A DNA stretch of 64,000 bases from Gnetum montanum. Lineage: Eukaryota > Streptophyta > Gnetopsida > Gnetales > Gnetaceae. The notes beneath the pieces were generated by a model, which was not told the origin of the DNA, did not search any database, and saw only the letters and a program-made list of their open reading frames with translations. The position numbers were made by a program, and so were the translations under genes. The stretch is from positions 302,904 through 366,903 of the forward strand of contig MNCI01009304.1 of the NCBI GenBank assembly GCA_015680685.1, read 5' to 3'. Positions 35,743-48,430 of the stretch are shown here, in pieces; the first letter of the stretch is position 1; each line of letters begins with the position of its first letter.

Positions 35743-36379
35743 TACCTCCATGACTAAATGAAAACTTTTCCTCAAGTAAACAAGAGGAGGAACAAGTTTC
35801 TTACAAAATATTGGAAAGGTATGGGATTATTGACTGACATGTAAACTGACTCAAATGAAACAAGTAGACTCTAAGTGTCCAAGTGTATTGATTCACAATC
35901 TTTGACAAAATTGGGTGTTCATCATAATAGAATTGAACACCTTGAACAAAACTAACATCCAAATCCTCTAGAAGTTGATGAATGAAAGAGAAGATTCAAT
36001 GAACATAAAGGAACCTCATCGCATGGTGCTACTACTTCTTGCTTGGTGAAGACAATCCTACTTTCAGTCCATACTTCCCACTGCAATCAGAACAAAATTG
36101 TGAATTAGTGCGAATGTGTAATGTATAACTATTAGGTACCTTGTCTTGTCAATAGTTACACTTGGCTAGGTTGTGATTATGGTGGATTGATTCTTTTAAT
36201 AGTGTTAGCAAGAAGACTAAAAAATAGGGTGAAATGGATAAGTGGTCCATTATTAAATTTTGAAAAGTCCAAATGCAATGAAATGCTTGACAAGGCCTAA
36301 ATTATTCACAATAATAAATAGAGGATTTCAGTAGAAAAGTGTTGTGAAGATGCACACAGTTGGATGTCATTGATGGGGC

Positions 36380-37740
36380 ATGCAAAAGGATTTGATTTTG
36401 ACGATGTCTAAAGATAAAGAAGTTAACTAACCCAACCAAAAGGTATGCAAGTGGGTCCTTCCCAAAGTAGGCACATGCCCTTTATTGCCCTTACATAACC
36501 TCAAACCAAGGATTATGTGGGCCCCATGGATGATTAATAGTTATGAAAAGTTAAGTACAAAAACCCGAAAGAAACTACCTAAGAATTTTGACACATCAAA
36601 CCAAGACATCAAACAAGAACATGAAATTGGAAATGAGGTGAGACATAGAAAGCATAAATGAATGAGAGAGTGTGTGTGGAATGAAGTTCCCAATTAAGGT
36701 CACATAAAGTCCCTTGTGAATTTTGTGGTTAAATAGCCTAATAAAACCCATCTTTAGTCTAGAACAAAACCAACCACATTTAGTGACATCTTATCATCAC
36801 TCTAACACCAATCCACCCCCTTAAGACACAAGAGTGCTCCCACAAAACAACCATCATTCCTTATTTAAGAAGAAAAGAGTAGTAAGAAGTGAAAAATGAC
36901 CTTAGTTAGAGGGGACCTTTAGGCATGGGTAACATGTCTTTCTAGTTCCATAATCAGTGCTTGTGGTTTGTTTATTTTGTCTAAAGGGTATGTTTTGAAT
37001 TCCCATAATTTTTTTTAAATGGAAACCACACCATGCAAAGACTTATTCGACTTCCTATTGCTAGTCAACACGAAATGGCAAGAAATCCATGAAAACACAC
37101 ATGCACCCAAGTAAACAGAGAGGCATAAAGAGTATCGAGTCCCCTTAAAATCACATCATGTTCAAACATTTGAATTCTTTTCACATTTGGAAACTACTAA
37201 GATCACAAGTTCATTAAATTTTTATTAATGAAAAAGGAACCTCACACTTTTAGAACAAGGAAAACCATAGAGTTTGTGGATGGGTGAATTTTGTGGACTT
37301 ACTACCTATTTCATGAAAAAGAAACCATGTCCTAGTTATGAGTAAAAAAATTCAAAGTTAGAATCCAAACACCAATAACTGAATAACGGAATAGCACATG
37401 CCCACATCAAACAAACCACATTGTACCTAGTTGGCAATAAGGCACATTATTATTAAAACACAATAAGAAAATCACATCCAAAATAAAGGAAAATATATAA
37501 GAAATTGTAAAAAATTAAATAAAAATAATACATAGTAATGATGTTGTAAAACAAAAATTTGAGAAATTTAATAATGTAAAAACAAAAATATGTAAGACAA
37601 AGAAAGTGTAAAAAAAAAATTTCCAAAAATCATTAGGTGTAAAATAAAAACGTGTAAAACAAAAACATGAAAAACTAAGGAGTTGCTTATATAGTTAACA
37701 TGGGTGGTCATCTCCTTCATACCTAAGTTAAAAGGATGAG
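36380..37740 (-). other. E3 conserved 3' block
   Basis: It is the counterpart of E1 8150-9480 and E2 23250-24660. It has no open frame. Confidence 0.6.
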
Positions 37741-37789
37741 ATTTGAAATATTGAGCATGGTTATCCATCCAATGAGACATTTGCTGCAC

Positions 37790-39110
37790 TAGCTTGCTTA
37801 GGCTCATGACAATATTTGACTTGTTATGTGTTGACAAGCTGCTTCTTGTCCAGGTTCTTAGGTTTGTAGATCAACATGGCCCTAGAAGGAAAAGTGTCAT
37901 AAATGGCATAAGGTCCTTTCCACAATGTCTAGAACTTAGTTCATTAAGGTACATGTGTGGGGTTCTTGTAGAGGACCTTATCTCCTTGTTAAAACTTAAA
38001 TTTTCTAATTCTAAGGTCACGGTGCTTTTTGTTAAATGCCTTGTGCAACTCGTTAGATAATAGGGCCACCTATCGGTTCTCATCTAGTAGGTTGAGATTT
38101 ATTAATCTTTTTTTCTTTTTTTGCATTAGAATTAAATCAAGGTCAAGGTCATAGGCTATTGATAGTGTACAGAGCTTGGATTGACTAGGTAGAGTTGGTA
38201 ATTTTCTTTTTATCAACTTATAGGGAGAATAGCCTATAGGGAGTTTCCATGTTGAGTGGTAGGACTAGAGGACATCATTGAGTTTTGTTCTCTAGTCTCT
38301 TCTATATTTGCTAATAGTTCATGTTAGGATCTTTGTGATTTCCCTATTTGTAACCTCAACTTGATCATTGGCTTGGGAGTGGTAGGGTGTTGCTAATTTA
38401 TGTTCAACCCCCAAGCATTACATAAGCTTCCAAAAAGTAGTGCCTATAAAGTGTGTTCCATTATCAAAAATTAATGTACGTGGCACACCAAACTTATTTA
38501 CAACATTCTATTGTACAAACTGAGTAGCTATAGAAGATGTGTAATTGGTAATGACTACTGCTTCTACCCATTTTGTACAATAGTCAACAATGAATATGAT
38601 GTATGTCTTTCCATTTAACATGGATGTGATGGGATCCATAAAGTCAATTCCCCATATGTTGAATGATTCTAGTGGTTGGATCCACTATTAAGGTTCCTTC
38701 ATTTGAGCAGTCATTCCACCATTTTGTTGGTGGTATTCACAAGAGTGGACAAATTGGTGAACATCCCTAAAAATTGTTGGCTAATAATACCTTGCCATAA
38801 GGATTTTAATGGTCATGCATCTTCCAATAGTGGCCCCCACAAGGACCCTCATGAGCATCCTATAGCATGTATAGTTGATCAACATCAGGGACACACCAAC
38901 AAACTAGGCCATTGATGTGCACCTTGTAGAGGTATCTATTGATCTCCATGAAGTTTTTTCCCTAGTGACGAAACTATTGTTTCTTCTTGTGATCCAACCC
39001 TTGTGGAATTTCTTAAATGAGAAGATAGGTAAGAATTCCATCATATCATTTAGTCTCAATGGGAAATTTTTCAGTTATAGCTCCGGCAAAGAGACGTTCA
39101 TCAGAAAATA
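37790..39110 (-). pseudogene. E3 integrase, degraded
   Basis: Minus-strand text gives the integrase core: IVDYCTKW (about 38595), LIFDNGTHF (about 38470) and VEHKLATPYH followed by QVEVTNREITKI (about 38400-38320). Here the catalytic Glu (EVTN) is kept, unlike in E1. The C-terminal part (about 38130-37850) has LDLDLILMQ and FQQGDKVLYKNP-like text. Stops are frequent. Confidence 0.8.
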
Positions 39111-40209
39111 GATCAGATAGTTAGATTTCCTCCTCTTTGTTATTCCATTGCAACCAAGACAAGTGGTCAATGATCACATTCATATTTTCCTTTTGATCTA
39201 CCATTGTAAGATCAAATTCCTATAAGATCACCAACCACCACATGACATAGACGCTCACCATTGAATTATTCATCAAGACGCGCATCACACTATGATCAAT
39301 GTGCACAAATACTTTATATCTAAGCACATAGTGCTTAAAATTATCTAGAGCAAACACCATTGCCATCAATTCGTTTTCTGTGGTGGTGTAGTTTAGTTAT
39401 GCACCCACAATGCTTCGACTTGCGTAGTGGATGTAATATGAACATTTCTTATCATCCAACTATGTAAGCACAACCCCCAAGGTATAATTTGATATCTAGA
39501 CCAATTGGGTGCCTATAGTATTCAAGTTTCTACAAGTTTCTCTTTCAGCTATTGAAATGCTTTTTCACATTCCTTGGTCCAAATAAATGGAGCATCTCTC
39601 TTTGTTAGCTTGACCAACAATTTTTTGATCTTAGAGAAATTCTCTATGAATTTTCGATAGTAGCTAGTATATCCAAGGAATGACCAGACATCTTTTACAG
39701 TTTCTAGTTGGTAGATAATTCCTTTGATGATCCTTATGTTTTTAGAGTCAACCTCAATTCCTACTTGTGTGATTCTATGTCCCAATACAATGCCTTCTTG
39801 AACCATGAGATGGCTCTTTTGCCAATTGAGCTGCAAGTTTTAGTACTTGCTCAAGGTGTTCCAAAGCTTAAATGTAGTGCCATAAGTAGAAAAGTCATCC
39901 ATAAAAACTTCCACTCCACTACTGATTTGCTACTGCAAGTTGCTTAAGATAAAGTATTGGAAAGTGACAAGAGCATTGCACAAACCAAAAGGCATCTTGC
40001 GATATGCAAAGGTCCCCCATGAACTTGTGAATGTTGTTTTGGCCTAGTCCTCTAGTGTAATCTGGATTTGGTTATAGCCACTACAACCATTTAGAAAACT
40101 ATAATAGCAATGCCCATATATGGTTTCCAACACCTAATGAACGAACAGTAATGGGAAGTGATCCTTGAATGTTGCCATATTTAACAATAGAAAATCGATG
40201 CAAACCCAN
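39110..40209 (-). pseudogene. E3 reverse transcriptase / RNase H, degraded
   Basis: Frame 39836-39549 reads QLNWQKSHLMVQEGIVLGHR, then VEVDSKNIRIIK and SFLGYTSYYRKFIENFSKI, the RT thumb and connection. The palm is visible, frameshifted, between 40200 and 39850. RNase H traces lie at 39540-39150. Confidence 0.8.
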
Positions 40210-40210
40210 G

Positions 40211-41018
40211 TTGGGACTAATGGAAGACATTGTGACCATTGTCTATGGGTTATCTTGCTAATTTCCTAGTAATCAAGGTTGAGAATTGCAAGGGGAACAT
40301 TCCAATCATTATGGAAAGAGAATGGATAACCATTATTGATGCAAGAATGGACATAAGAGATCTTTCCCTAGATATATCTAATAAAAATGCATTTTAAAAG
40401 GTCAAGAAGAAGCAAGTTCCATGCATCACGTACAGTGATCTAGGGTGCAATTNGTTCATCCATGCCTACAACATCAACGCATGTTACACTCTCAGTAGGT
40501 TCTATGCACATTGTGTTAATTTTAGGATCAATAGCCTACCACTTGGTGCTCTCTTGTTTTGTGGATGCTACGTACAGACACCTTTGAATATCTACTTTAG
40601 ATGCACACTACCTACATGAAAAAATATATTCTCATTTCATAGACTAGAGTTTCTACACACAATTGCACCCTAGATCACTATACGTGATGCATGGAACTTG
40701 CTTCTTCTTGACCTTTTAAAATGCATTTTTATTAGATATATCTAGGGAAAGATCTCTTATGTCCATTCTTGCATCAATAATGGTTATCCATTCTCTTTCC
40801 ATAATGATTGGAATGTTCCCCTTGCAANAGCATGGAATATGCATTCTTAAAAAATTGGAAGCTGGTAATAATTAATGCAAATATTACTCTAGAATAGAAA
40901 TAGATGCTATTGAATATGGTTGAAAATGGTCAATAGCCTTTTCTTGGTCAGATTTTGAACTCATAGAGATTGATCGTAGGATATGCCAGCATCGTATCTA
41001 CATTGACCTAGCCATGAA
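40211..41018. other. Mis-assembled block: contigs in wrong order and orientation
   Basis: Lone Ns at 40210, 40453, 40828 and 41019 bound three pieces. The 167 bases 40286-40452 are the reverse complement of 40661-40827 with one mismatch seen. By comparison with E1 12140-12960, pieces 40211-40452 and 40829-41018 are inverted, and the correct order is third, second, first. Together they hold the E3 RT-protease linker and the protease C-terminal part (NIPIIMEREW, RMDIRDLSLDIS). Confidence 0.8.
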
Positions 41019-41019
41019 N

Positions 41020-41332
41020 ATTCATTCCCAGCAATCTACAACTAAATAACAAGACTTCTAGGATCAACTAATTTCTTGGGAAGCTTCCCAGCTTGGATCC
41101 AATCAAATATGGCATGAGTGAACATAATAGTATAGATTCTACATAGTATTTGGTTTGAAGGTAACTCAAAGGGATTAGATGCAAAAAGAGATGGAAAAGC
41201 AAGGTTGCCAACTGCAGGTGTATGTAAGGTCTTAGGTGAACTTTTGAATTAAAAAAAGGTAGTTTTTGTGATCTAGTGCCTAAACCACTTAGTTGATGAA
41301 TTGGCTATAGATTTATGTCCCTACTAGTGTTG
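41020..41332 (-). pseudogene. E3 protease N-terminal part and gag end, degraded
   Basis: It aligns with E1 13045-13360. Minus-strand text near 41120-41060 matches the pre-protease segment. It is cut by the E4 insertion at 41333. Confidence 0.6.
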
Positions 41333-42683
41333 TGTGATGTCTAAAAACATTGGTGGCTAGAACACTGAGAGGTCCATGTGCATACAGCCTAACCCTGAAT
41401 CCATGCGAGGGCTATGCTGGAGAAAATAGAACTAGGGTGCCATGAATGGTCTTGTCGATCAAATAGGGACTTACGTGGTGTTAAAATGACCGTGTGTAAG
41501 AAAAGTTTATACTACGTTACCTGCGGGCATCAGGTCCGGGCAAGCTAGAGTGTAGCACGATGTCCTAGCCTGAGAACTATGATGTGAACGTGCAAATATG
41601 AATGAAAAAGTAAGAAAAATACAAGTGCTATGCTAAATTCCAAAGAGAAATGCAATAGAATTTGAGAAAAGTAGTGCACCACCCCAAAAGAGGGAGCATA
41701 GCTAATTCACAAAGGTATACACAATGTACAATAGGCATAGTGGGAGCGCAGTCACAACCTCGATGGTGTTAGGCTATGAAGTTTTGTGCTCATTGTGTTG
41801 AATTATGCCTACTAGGTTGGTAGCCACAGTGTACCATGTGATGTCCTACTAAGCTGTAATGGGGCTGTAGTGTACCATGCGGTGTAGGTGTGCCTCTTTA
41901 CTAGTGTGGTGTGCTCTGGGTCTTGTTCACCCATGGAGCTAAGTGCTAGGATGCCAAAGTGCCAAATGCCAAATGGAAGTGCCAACTACCTTGCTGGTCA
42001 AGAAAATGGAAGCCTTCCTTCTTCCTCATTTCTTCTCTTTTCTCCCCCCTCCTTTGAAACATTAGGATGCAAGGGTACTTATATGGTTAGGGTTACACCA
42101 AAATGTGGATCAGGTGCCATGTGGCCGTGCAATGGGTGGGACCACACTCGTCCCATGTTACATGCAGGACAAGAGATGCTGGTTGCAACACTAGATAGGG
42201 TGCTATGCTACATAGTGTAACAGAGTGCTACGCTGCAATAGACATGGTGCTATGCTACGCAGTGTAATAGGGTGCTATGCTGTAGTTGACATGGTGCTAT
42301 GCTATGCACTATAATAGGATGTTATGCTACAGTAGACATGGTGCTACACTACACAGCATGACAAGGTGCCATGTTGGGGTAGACATGGTGCTACGCTACA
42401 CAATGTAACAGGTTGCTACACTGTAGTAGACATGGTACTATGCTACATAGCGTAACAGGGTGCTATGCTATAGTAGACATGGTGCTACGCTATGTAGCGT
42501 AACAGGTGACATGTGAATCTGTAGAAAGTGCTAACATTCTAGCACTTAGAAAATTTTTGCAAATTTTGCAGTTAGAGCTGACTACACTTAACACTTGGAA
42601 AAATATGGGCAAAGTGCCACCATTTTCTCACTTAGCCAAATTTGCAGTCGAGATGCCAAGACTTAAAATTTTGTGGTGTTTTA
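41333..42683 (-). repeat. E4 left (3') LTR
   Basis: It aligns with 48607-49742. In plus orientation it starts TGTGATGTC and ends GTGGTGTTTTA. A tandem array with a unit of about 48 bases (AGACATGGTGCTACGCTACG...) fills 42190-42510, followed toward the left by a TATA-like ATATAAGTACC on the minus strand near 42072-42085. Confidence 0.82.
42190..42510. repeat. About 48-bp tandem repeats in E4 LTR
   Basis: At least six degenerate units contain AGACATGGTGCTACGCTAC and GCGTAACAGGGTGCTA. Each unit holds a near-palindrome (GCTACGC...GCGTAAC). The same array lies in the other LTR at about 49310-49565. Confidence 0.85.
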
Positions 42684-42700
42684 ATGGCCCCTCTTTGTTG
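42684..42700 (-). other. E4 polypurine tract
   Basis: The minus strand reads CAACAAAGAGGGGCCAT up to the 3' LTR start, the expected second-strand priming site. Confidence 0.7.
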
Positions 42701-43900
42701 ATGCCTAGAGGAGTGACCCAAGAGACATCGACAAAGAATTACAAAATACCACAGCAGAGGTGCCACCAACATCACTCATCAATACAAGATCGGATGTTAT
42801 TTCGCCATGTTCAAGAGTGATATAGGAATAAGGGTATGCAAAGGGACAAGGGGTATAGGCAATGCTAGGGAGATGAAATTTAAATGGTGAAAATGAAATG
42901 TAAATAGTGGATCATGATGTAAGATATAAATTCAGCATGGCTAACAATGACCATGGCATGAAGTGTTTTGCCTCTAAAACATTGACCTCTCATCAAAGTG
43001 TTTATGAGAGTTTCAAAGTCAATCTAAGGCTGGGCTAGTTGCAAAGCTACAGAATTGTCAATTTTCTTGGGGATGTGCTTTTCCCCCTTTTTTAGCAAGA
43101 CGAACCTTTGTTAGGTTCAACTTACTACTGAATGTTAGCTGCAAGTTGGCCATCAAGAAAATGGGCTTTGTTTTAATGCATCCACATTGCATTTGTAGGA
43201 TAAGTGTTTCCCCCCCAGGATGAGTTATGTTACATCCGTTTAGGGCATTGACTAGCCCAGAAAGGCTCCCCATGGGATGAGTTGTGTTATGTCCATCATG
43301 AGTTCAGCAGTTGATGTGAAGAAAATGCCATGTATGTCACACTGCATATGCTAGAGGGATATGAAATCATGAGTATGTGGGGGATGAGAGGATATTGGGA
43401 TGAAGGAGTGGATATGCATAGGCTAAAACAAGGATGAGGGGGGATGTTCACTCTTGAGTGGCTTAACTAGTCAAATCATGCACATCAGAGCAATNAGGAT
43501 GTGCACTGTTGAGTGGCTTAACTAGTCAAATCATGCACATCAGAGCAATGTGGCAACTTGCTGCTACAATAAGATGCATCTTTGCATGACTTCCTCTAAG
43601 GCTTCATCCTATGAACACAACTTAGAGAAGACAAGGAAACCACAAAACATGAAATGCAAGTGCAAATGCCAGATGTAAATATGTTGCAAGTGCTAGATGT
43701 GAAGATGCTGAAAATGTGTCCAATGTTGTGCTAGTTGCAAGTGCTCAGGAAGCTAGTAAAGGTGCCAGGTTGATGATGCTGCAAGTCTTCTGAAGGCCAC
43801 ACTAATGTAAAGTGCTCCAAAAGGTCACCAAAATGGTGGGAGGCAATGATGTTGTGAGTGTCCTCAAGGATTTCACCAAGGGTAAGTGTTCAAATCAGAT
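42700..43900. other. E4 non-coding interior
   Basis: No pol-like text was found on either strand. A lone N at 43495 separates two nearly identical 52-base copies (43443-43494 and 43497-43549), an unmerged contig overlap. Confidence 0.55.
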
Positions 43901-43909
43901 GAGCAACAT

Positions 43910-44245
43910 GCCAGTTTAAAGTCTTGGTAGACTATGAACACACATTAAGGTCCTGGTAGACCATGATGTGCTAGTTTATAGTCCTAGTAGATTGCTGGAT
44001 GCTAGTTTAATTTCATAGAGGAGAGTGGATGTTGTGCTAGTTTAATGTCATGACCCAATGATGAGTTGTTGTGCCAGTTTAATGTCATGACCCAAGGATG
44101 AGTTGTTGTGCTAGTTTAACATCATGACCTAAGGACGAGCTATTGTGCTAGTTTAATGTCATGACCCAAGGATGAGTAGTTGTGCTAGTTTAACATCATG
44201 ACCCAAGGATGAGCTATGCTAGTTTATAGTCATAGCAGACTACTT
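43910..44245. repeat. GTTTAATGTCATGACC tandem repeats
   Basis: About six units of roughly 45 bases have the core GCTAGTTTAATGTCATGACC and the spacer AAGGATGAG(C/T)T. The minus-strand form of the core (TTAAACTA) recurs after the protease in E5 (56145-56220) and before the RT of E5 (62005-62040). Confidence 0.85.
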
Positions 44246-44649
44246 ACCTCGCTTGTGTAAGGTGCAATGTTGGATGCATGGTCATGTTGTGTGCCTGCAA
44301 GATCCTACAAAAATCAACTAGAAAGAAAACAACATCAAGAAACACCTGTCATAAATAGAGTTAAAATGTATGAATGAAAGAAAAGCAATGCAAAAAGTGA
44401 TAGTTTTAGGTTGTAGGCTAGTTTAAGACCTTTTCGGGCCATGTGTTTTTGTAGTTCTATGTTTTTCAAATGCAATGTGTAAACTAAGTTGAAACATGCA
44501 TAAACAGAGTAGAAATGCATAAACAAAGCAAAGTAGTATGTAAACTATGCAAGCAAGTGACATGTAAATTCATGAACAAATGCAACCCAAGAAAAAACCA
44601 AAAATGCATGGCCAATGAAGGCAAGGGGTGAGCTGGTGCTTAACGTGTT

Positions 44650-45370
44650 TTTAGCCAAGGAAAATTCTTAATCACATAGTTTCTTCATAATTAGGTGTGG
44701 ATTAGGGGGTGTACAAGGCTTAGGATCATTTAGGAGGTTGTTGGCTTCAACCACTTGTTTGGTTGTGTTAGCCTTAGGTGATGCATTGGTTGTCATAATT
44801 GTACCACCAAGAAACTCTTCTTTCGAAAATGGTGCCATGTCCATATCGTGGATAGTCAAAGAGGAATCATTATCACCATGGATGATAACTTGACCACCTT
44901 CGTATGGAAGGTGGATTTCTTGATGGATGGGAGAGGAGATGGACCTTAGTTAGGCTAGCCAAGGCCTATCTAGAATCATGTTGAAACCTGGCATCTCCTC
45001 TATGATAGTGAAATTTGCACTAGTGGGGAATTTCTCTCCTGCTACAAACACTAATTTGATTATACCCCTAACTATGACACGTGATCCATTGAAGGATTTT
45101 AGACACATGGCTTTGGTTGGCCTGATTTCATCTGCCAAGCCTACGTTGTTGATGATGGAGTACGGGACTACTTTTGTAGCTGCACCATCATCGACATGTA
45201 CTCTATCGATGGTACACTACCCAACACGTATGCTAATGGATAGTGGAGCTATAGTGACCTTTCCTCATTCGGGATTGAATTTGACTACATTGTCATGGAA
45301 CACTAGGGATGTTGAACTTGATTCTTGTGGTGTAGGGGGCAACATTGTTGCATGAATGGATGCCTCATTT
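44650..45370 (-). pseudogene. E4 aspartic protease
   Basis: The minus strand near 45215-45190 reads RVHVDDGAATKVVPYSI and continues in frame 45138-44950 with CLKSFNGSRVIVRGIIKLVF and MPGFNMILDRPWLA. This is the Tat-type retropepsin, with flap and the hydrophobic LxxPWL end. The catalytic triplet is Asp-Asp-Gly rather than Asp-Thr/Ser-Gly, as in E5. The short linker frame 44859-44668 follows. It is better preserved than the E1-E3 proteases. Confidence 0.75.
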
Positions 45371-45399
45371 GCAGGGATGTCCTCTGTAACAGGAATGGA

Positions 45400-47470
45400 G
45401 GCCAAGATCTAGGCCAATCCTTGGTAGTTAGTAGATGAGGTCATGACTAGGTCATACAAGCTCAATGTTGTGTTCTTTTGCTTGAGTGTTTGTTTCACCT
45501 GGGTTAGTGCAACTATGAAGTCCTTGTCATTGGCTATTATGTTGGCCTTGACTTCCTCCATGTGTCTTGAGAGACAGATCTCTCATGTAGGGGACTTGGG
45601 CTTGGTTTGCTTGGCCTGCTTGGATGTAGGGGCCCCATTGTTTGGTTCTTGCTTGCTAGTTGTGGCCTTTGCTCTAGCCATGGGGGTTGTGAGACACTCA
45701 CTCATCCTCTTGCATTGCCATTTGGTAGGCCTACTTGGGTTACTAGTGGGGTCAACCTTTGATGGAGGAGAGATTAAGCATTGCCCACTATTGGGCTTTG
45801 GGTAGGTGAGGGGCCATCACGTTGTGGCATCCTTATGAAAAATGGTGATTTAGGAGTTGTTATGTGACCAACTCATTGTGGCACCTTGATGACAAAAGGT
45901 TGCTTAGCAATTGTTGTTGTTGTGTCATGCCAGTTTAACATCTTAGCGGGATGATTGGTTTGAGACCTTGACTACAAAGGGTGTTGTGGATGCTAGAGAT
46001 GACACTTCGATAACAAAGGGAGGCCTCTTGTTTGTGGAGGCTGAGGGAACCCTTGCCTTGTTAAGAGGCACATAGATCACAAAAGGTTGTTGCATAGGTT
46101 TGGGCTTGCCATCTATGCTAATGGAGTTTATGACATAGGAAGCATCGTCTGCATTAGATTGACTCATTGTGTCTAGCACCAATTGACATCATTCTATCAT
46201 TCTTTGTAGGTCATCTTGCAAAGCACGATAGTTTTTCGTACTATGATCAAACAATTAGTTGTAATGATAGTATTGGTCTAGCTTAAAGTGTTGTGAGACT
46301 GGGGGCTCGTTTGGTACTACTAAGGTAGGGTTCCTCAATAGTTCACAATACCTATCATGTTTGTGATAGGTAATCTCCGATACATGTTTGTATTAAATTT
46401 GCTTGGCTTTCAAGATTTTCTCTAGTAGTTCAAAGGGTTGCACTGGTAGTGGTGTATACTTTGAGTAGTCCTTGCATTGAAAGTTGGACCTTGGGGTGGC
46501 CCCTACCAATGTAGATGAGTTGGTGCCAAAGTTAGTGGTTTTGTCAGTTGGGGCCTTGGGCTACTTAGCTATTGGGCCCCAATTGGTTGCTTTTGTGGTT
46601 GTAGCCACCATTGCCACTGTTGTGTTTTTCTTGTGAGCATGTTGGTTTCTGTAGGCCACATAGACTGGATCATTGCTAGCTTGCACTACTTCCTCTATGC
46701 CTTTTTTTTGGGCAAATGTTTGGCTAAGAGAAATTGGGGCTAGATAATATAGTTTGAACTTAATGAAGTCATTCATTGCACCTTTGAGAATGGCTAGTAG
46801 ATGTGTCTCTGCTAGGGGTTCATGTAGTTCACTCAATGTAGCATTCCAACATTGAAGTAATTTTGACACGGGTTCTAGAGGCCCCTGTTTAACTTGCATA
46901 AGCTGGTCAAGGGTTGCTTCAGGCTTTAGGTTGTACCTAAAGCATGTTACAAATTGACTTATGAGATCCTCCAAAGATGAGATTGAGGCCATTAAGGAGG
47001 TAGCTTTGAGTCAGAGGAGGTAGTGGATGGGTGTTTCCCGTTTAATATCATAGCGGATGGTTGTTACCAGTTTAACGTTATAGCATATGGTTATTGATGT
47101 GTTGGTTGAGTAATGGATGCAATGATCAAAATAGACCACCTATGAGTGGGTTGGCCAGAAACCAAAGATGCCCATGAGATAGGTGGAACGTAGGATGCGT
47201 AAGTTGTTTGGGGCTAGGAGGTGGCCCCTACATGAGCATAGTGTTGGGAAAATGCATTAGTTGCTTGTGAGGAAGGCTGAATTGGCATGGTAACCATCTC
47301 AAAGAGGATGGGTGGACTAAACTAAAGAGGGGTTGTACTAGGAAGTGGTTGTTGGAAGATGGTGTAGAGGGGGCTCTTAAGCTCAGAGTGGGCCTTGAAC
47401 TCATCTTCTTCCTTCTGTGAGGCTTCCTCATAGGTTATCCTTGCATCATTCTTATTTGCATGGATAAGTT
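45400..47470 (-). pseudogene. E4 gag
   Basis: Frame 46992-46561 is open for 143 codons: SISSLEDLISQFVTCFRYNL, ATLDQLMQVKQGPLEPVSKL and GAMNDFIKFKLYYLAPISLS, a Retrotrans_gag core homologous to E5 54160-54400. Upstream (47450-47030) is the Pro/Ser-rich N-terminal part (HSELKSPLYTIFQQPLPST). Downstream (46300-45940) is a degraded Cys/His segment and the linker with KRPPFVIEVSSLASTTPFVV, which E5 also has. Stops break the full frame. Confidence 0.78.
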
Positions 47471-47879
47471 GGGACAACAACTAGTGATAGGACTTCGTGA
47501 GTGGGATTATGTCAAACAAGGAGGGGTTGTACTCTCGTCCATTCCAGTGCACTCATTTGTAGTCCTATTTTGCCTCTAAATCAAGATAATCCACTGTTAG
47601 TCCTACTTGGATTTTGGCACAAAAAAATTATATTGTTCATGGCTTAGTGCAGCATGCTTTGGCTGGATTGTAGTGTAAAATGTGTCAGACACCAATGTGG
47701 AAGGTTGATCTAGATTCATATTCATAGATTGGTTATGAAAGTTGTTGTTTGTAAAAAATGGCTAACTCTGAAAAATGGTGGAAAATGACTAAGTCTATCA
47801 GTAGCAAGAAAATGGCTAAGTATAAAAATATAGAAAAAAATGGCTAAGTGTAACAATGGAGAAAAAATGCTAAGTATGA

Positions 47880-48430
47880 AAGCTGCTAAAAATGGTCAAC
47901 TTTGGTGCTCTGCTCGCTACGCTGGAGCTTGCTACACTTAGAGGGACTGCTATGCTACAAAAGACACAAGCAATGTAACATAGTAAATAGTTTGGGGACT
48001 ACTACACTGACAAAGTCACTATGCAATGTAGGACGTAAGAAGCATAACATGGTGCATAGAGTCACTATGCTACGCAATCATATCTACGCTAGTTATCCTC
48101 ACTGTTACATCTGCTATGCTGAGAGAGAATGCTACGCTGATAGGGTCACTACACCAGATAGGACATAGGCAACGTGACACACTAGATAGGCTATGTAACA
48201 CAGTAGAAAGATAATGTAACACAATAGATAATTTGGGAACCGCAACGCTGACAGGGTCACTATGCTCCATAAGACATAGGCAGTGTAACTCAATAGACAG
48301 GTAGCATAACACTGTAGATAGTTTGGGAACCACTACGTTGATAGGGTTGCTATGCTACATAGGACATAGGCAAAGTAACTCAATAGAAAGGCAATGTAGC
48401 TCAATAGACAATTTAGGGCTTTCGTCCTAC
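47880..48430. repeat. E4 leader tandem repeats
   Basis: Between the primer site and gag, degenerate units of roughly 100 bases recur: GGGAACC(A/G)C(A/T)ACGCTGACAGGGTCAC, GACATAGGCA and CACAATAGA. They share the TACGCT words of the LTR array. Confidence 0.75.

Noticed and set aside
42190-44245. Regularly spaced repeats suggestive of a CRISPR array
   Set aside because: Units are degenerate and directly tandem without unique spacers, and they lie in retrotransposon LTR and interior; the genome is plant.
44978-45355. Plus-strand 125-codon ORF
   Set aside because: It is the reverse-strand shadow of the E4 protease.
45443-45805. Plus-strand 120-codon hydrophobic ORF that looks like a membrane protein
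   Set aside because: It is antisense to the E4 gag-protease linker, and the opposite strand has the recognised family.
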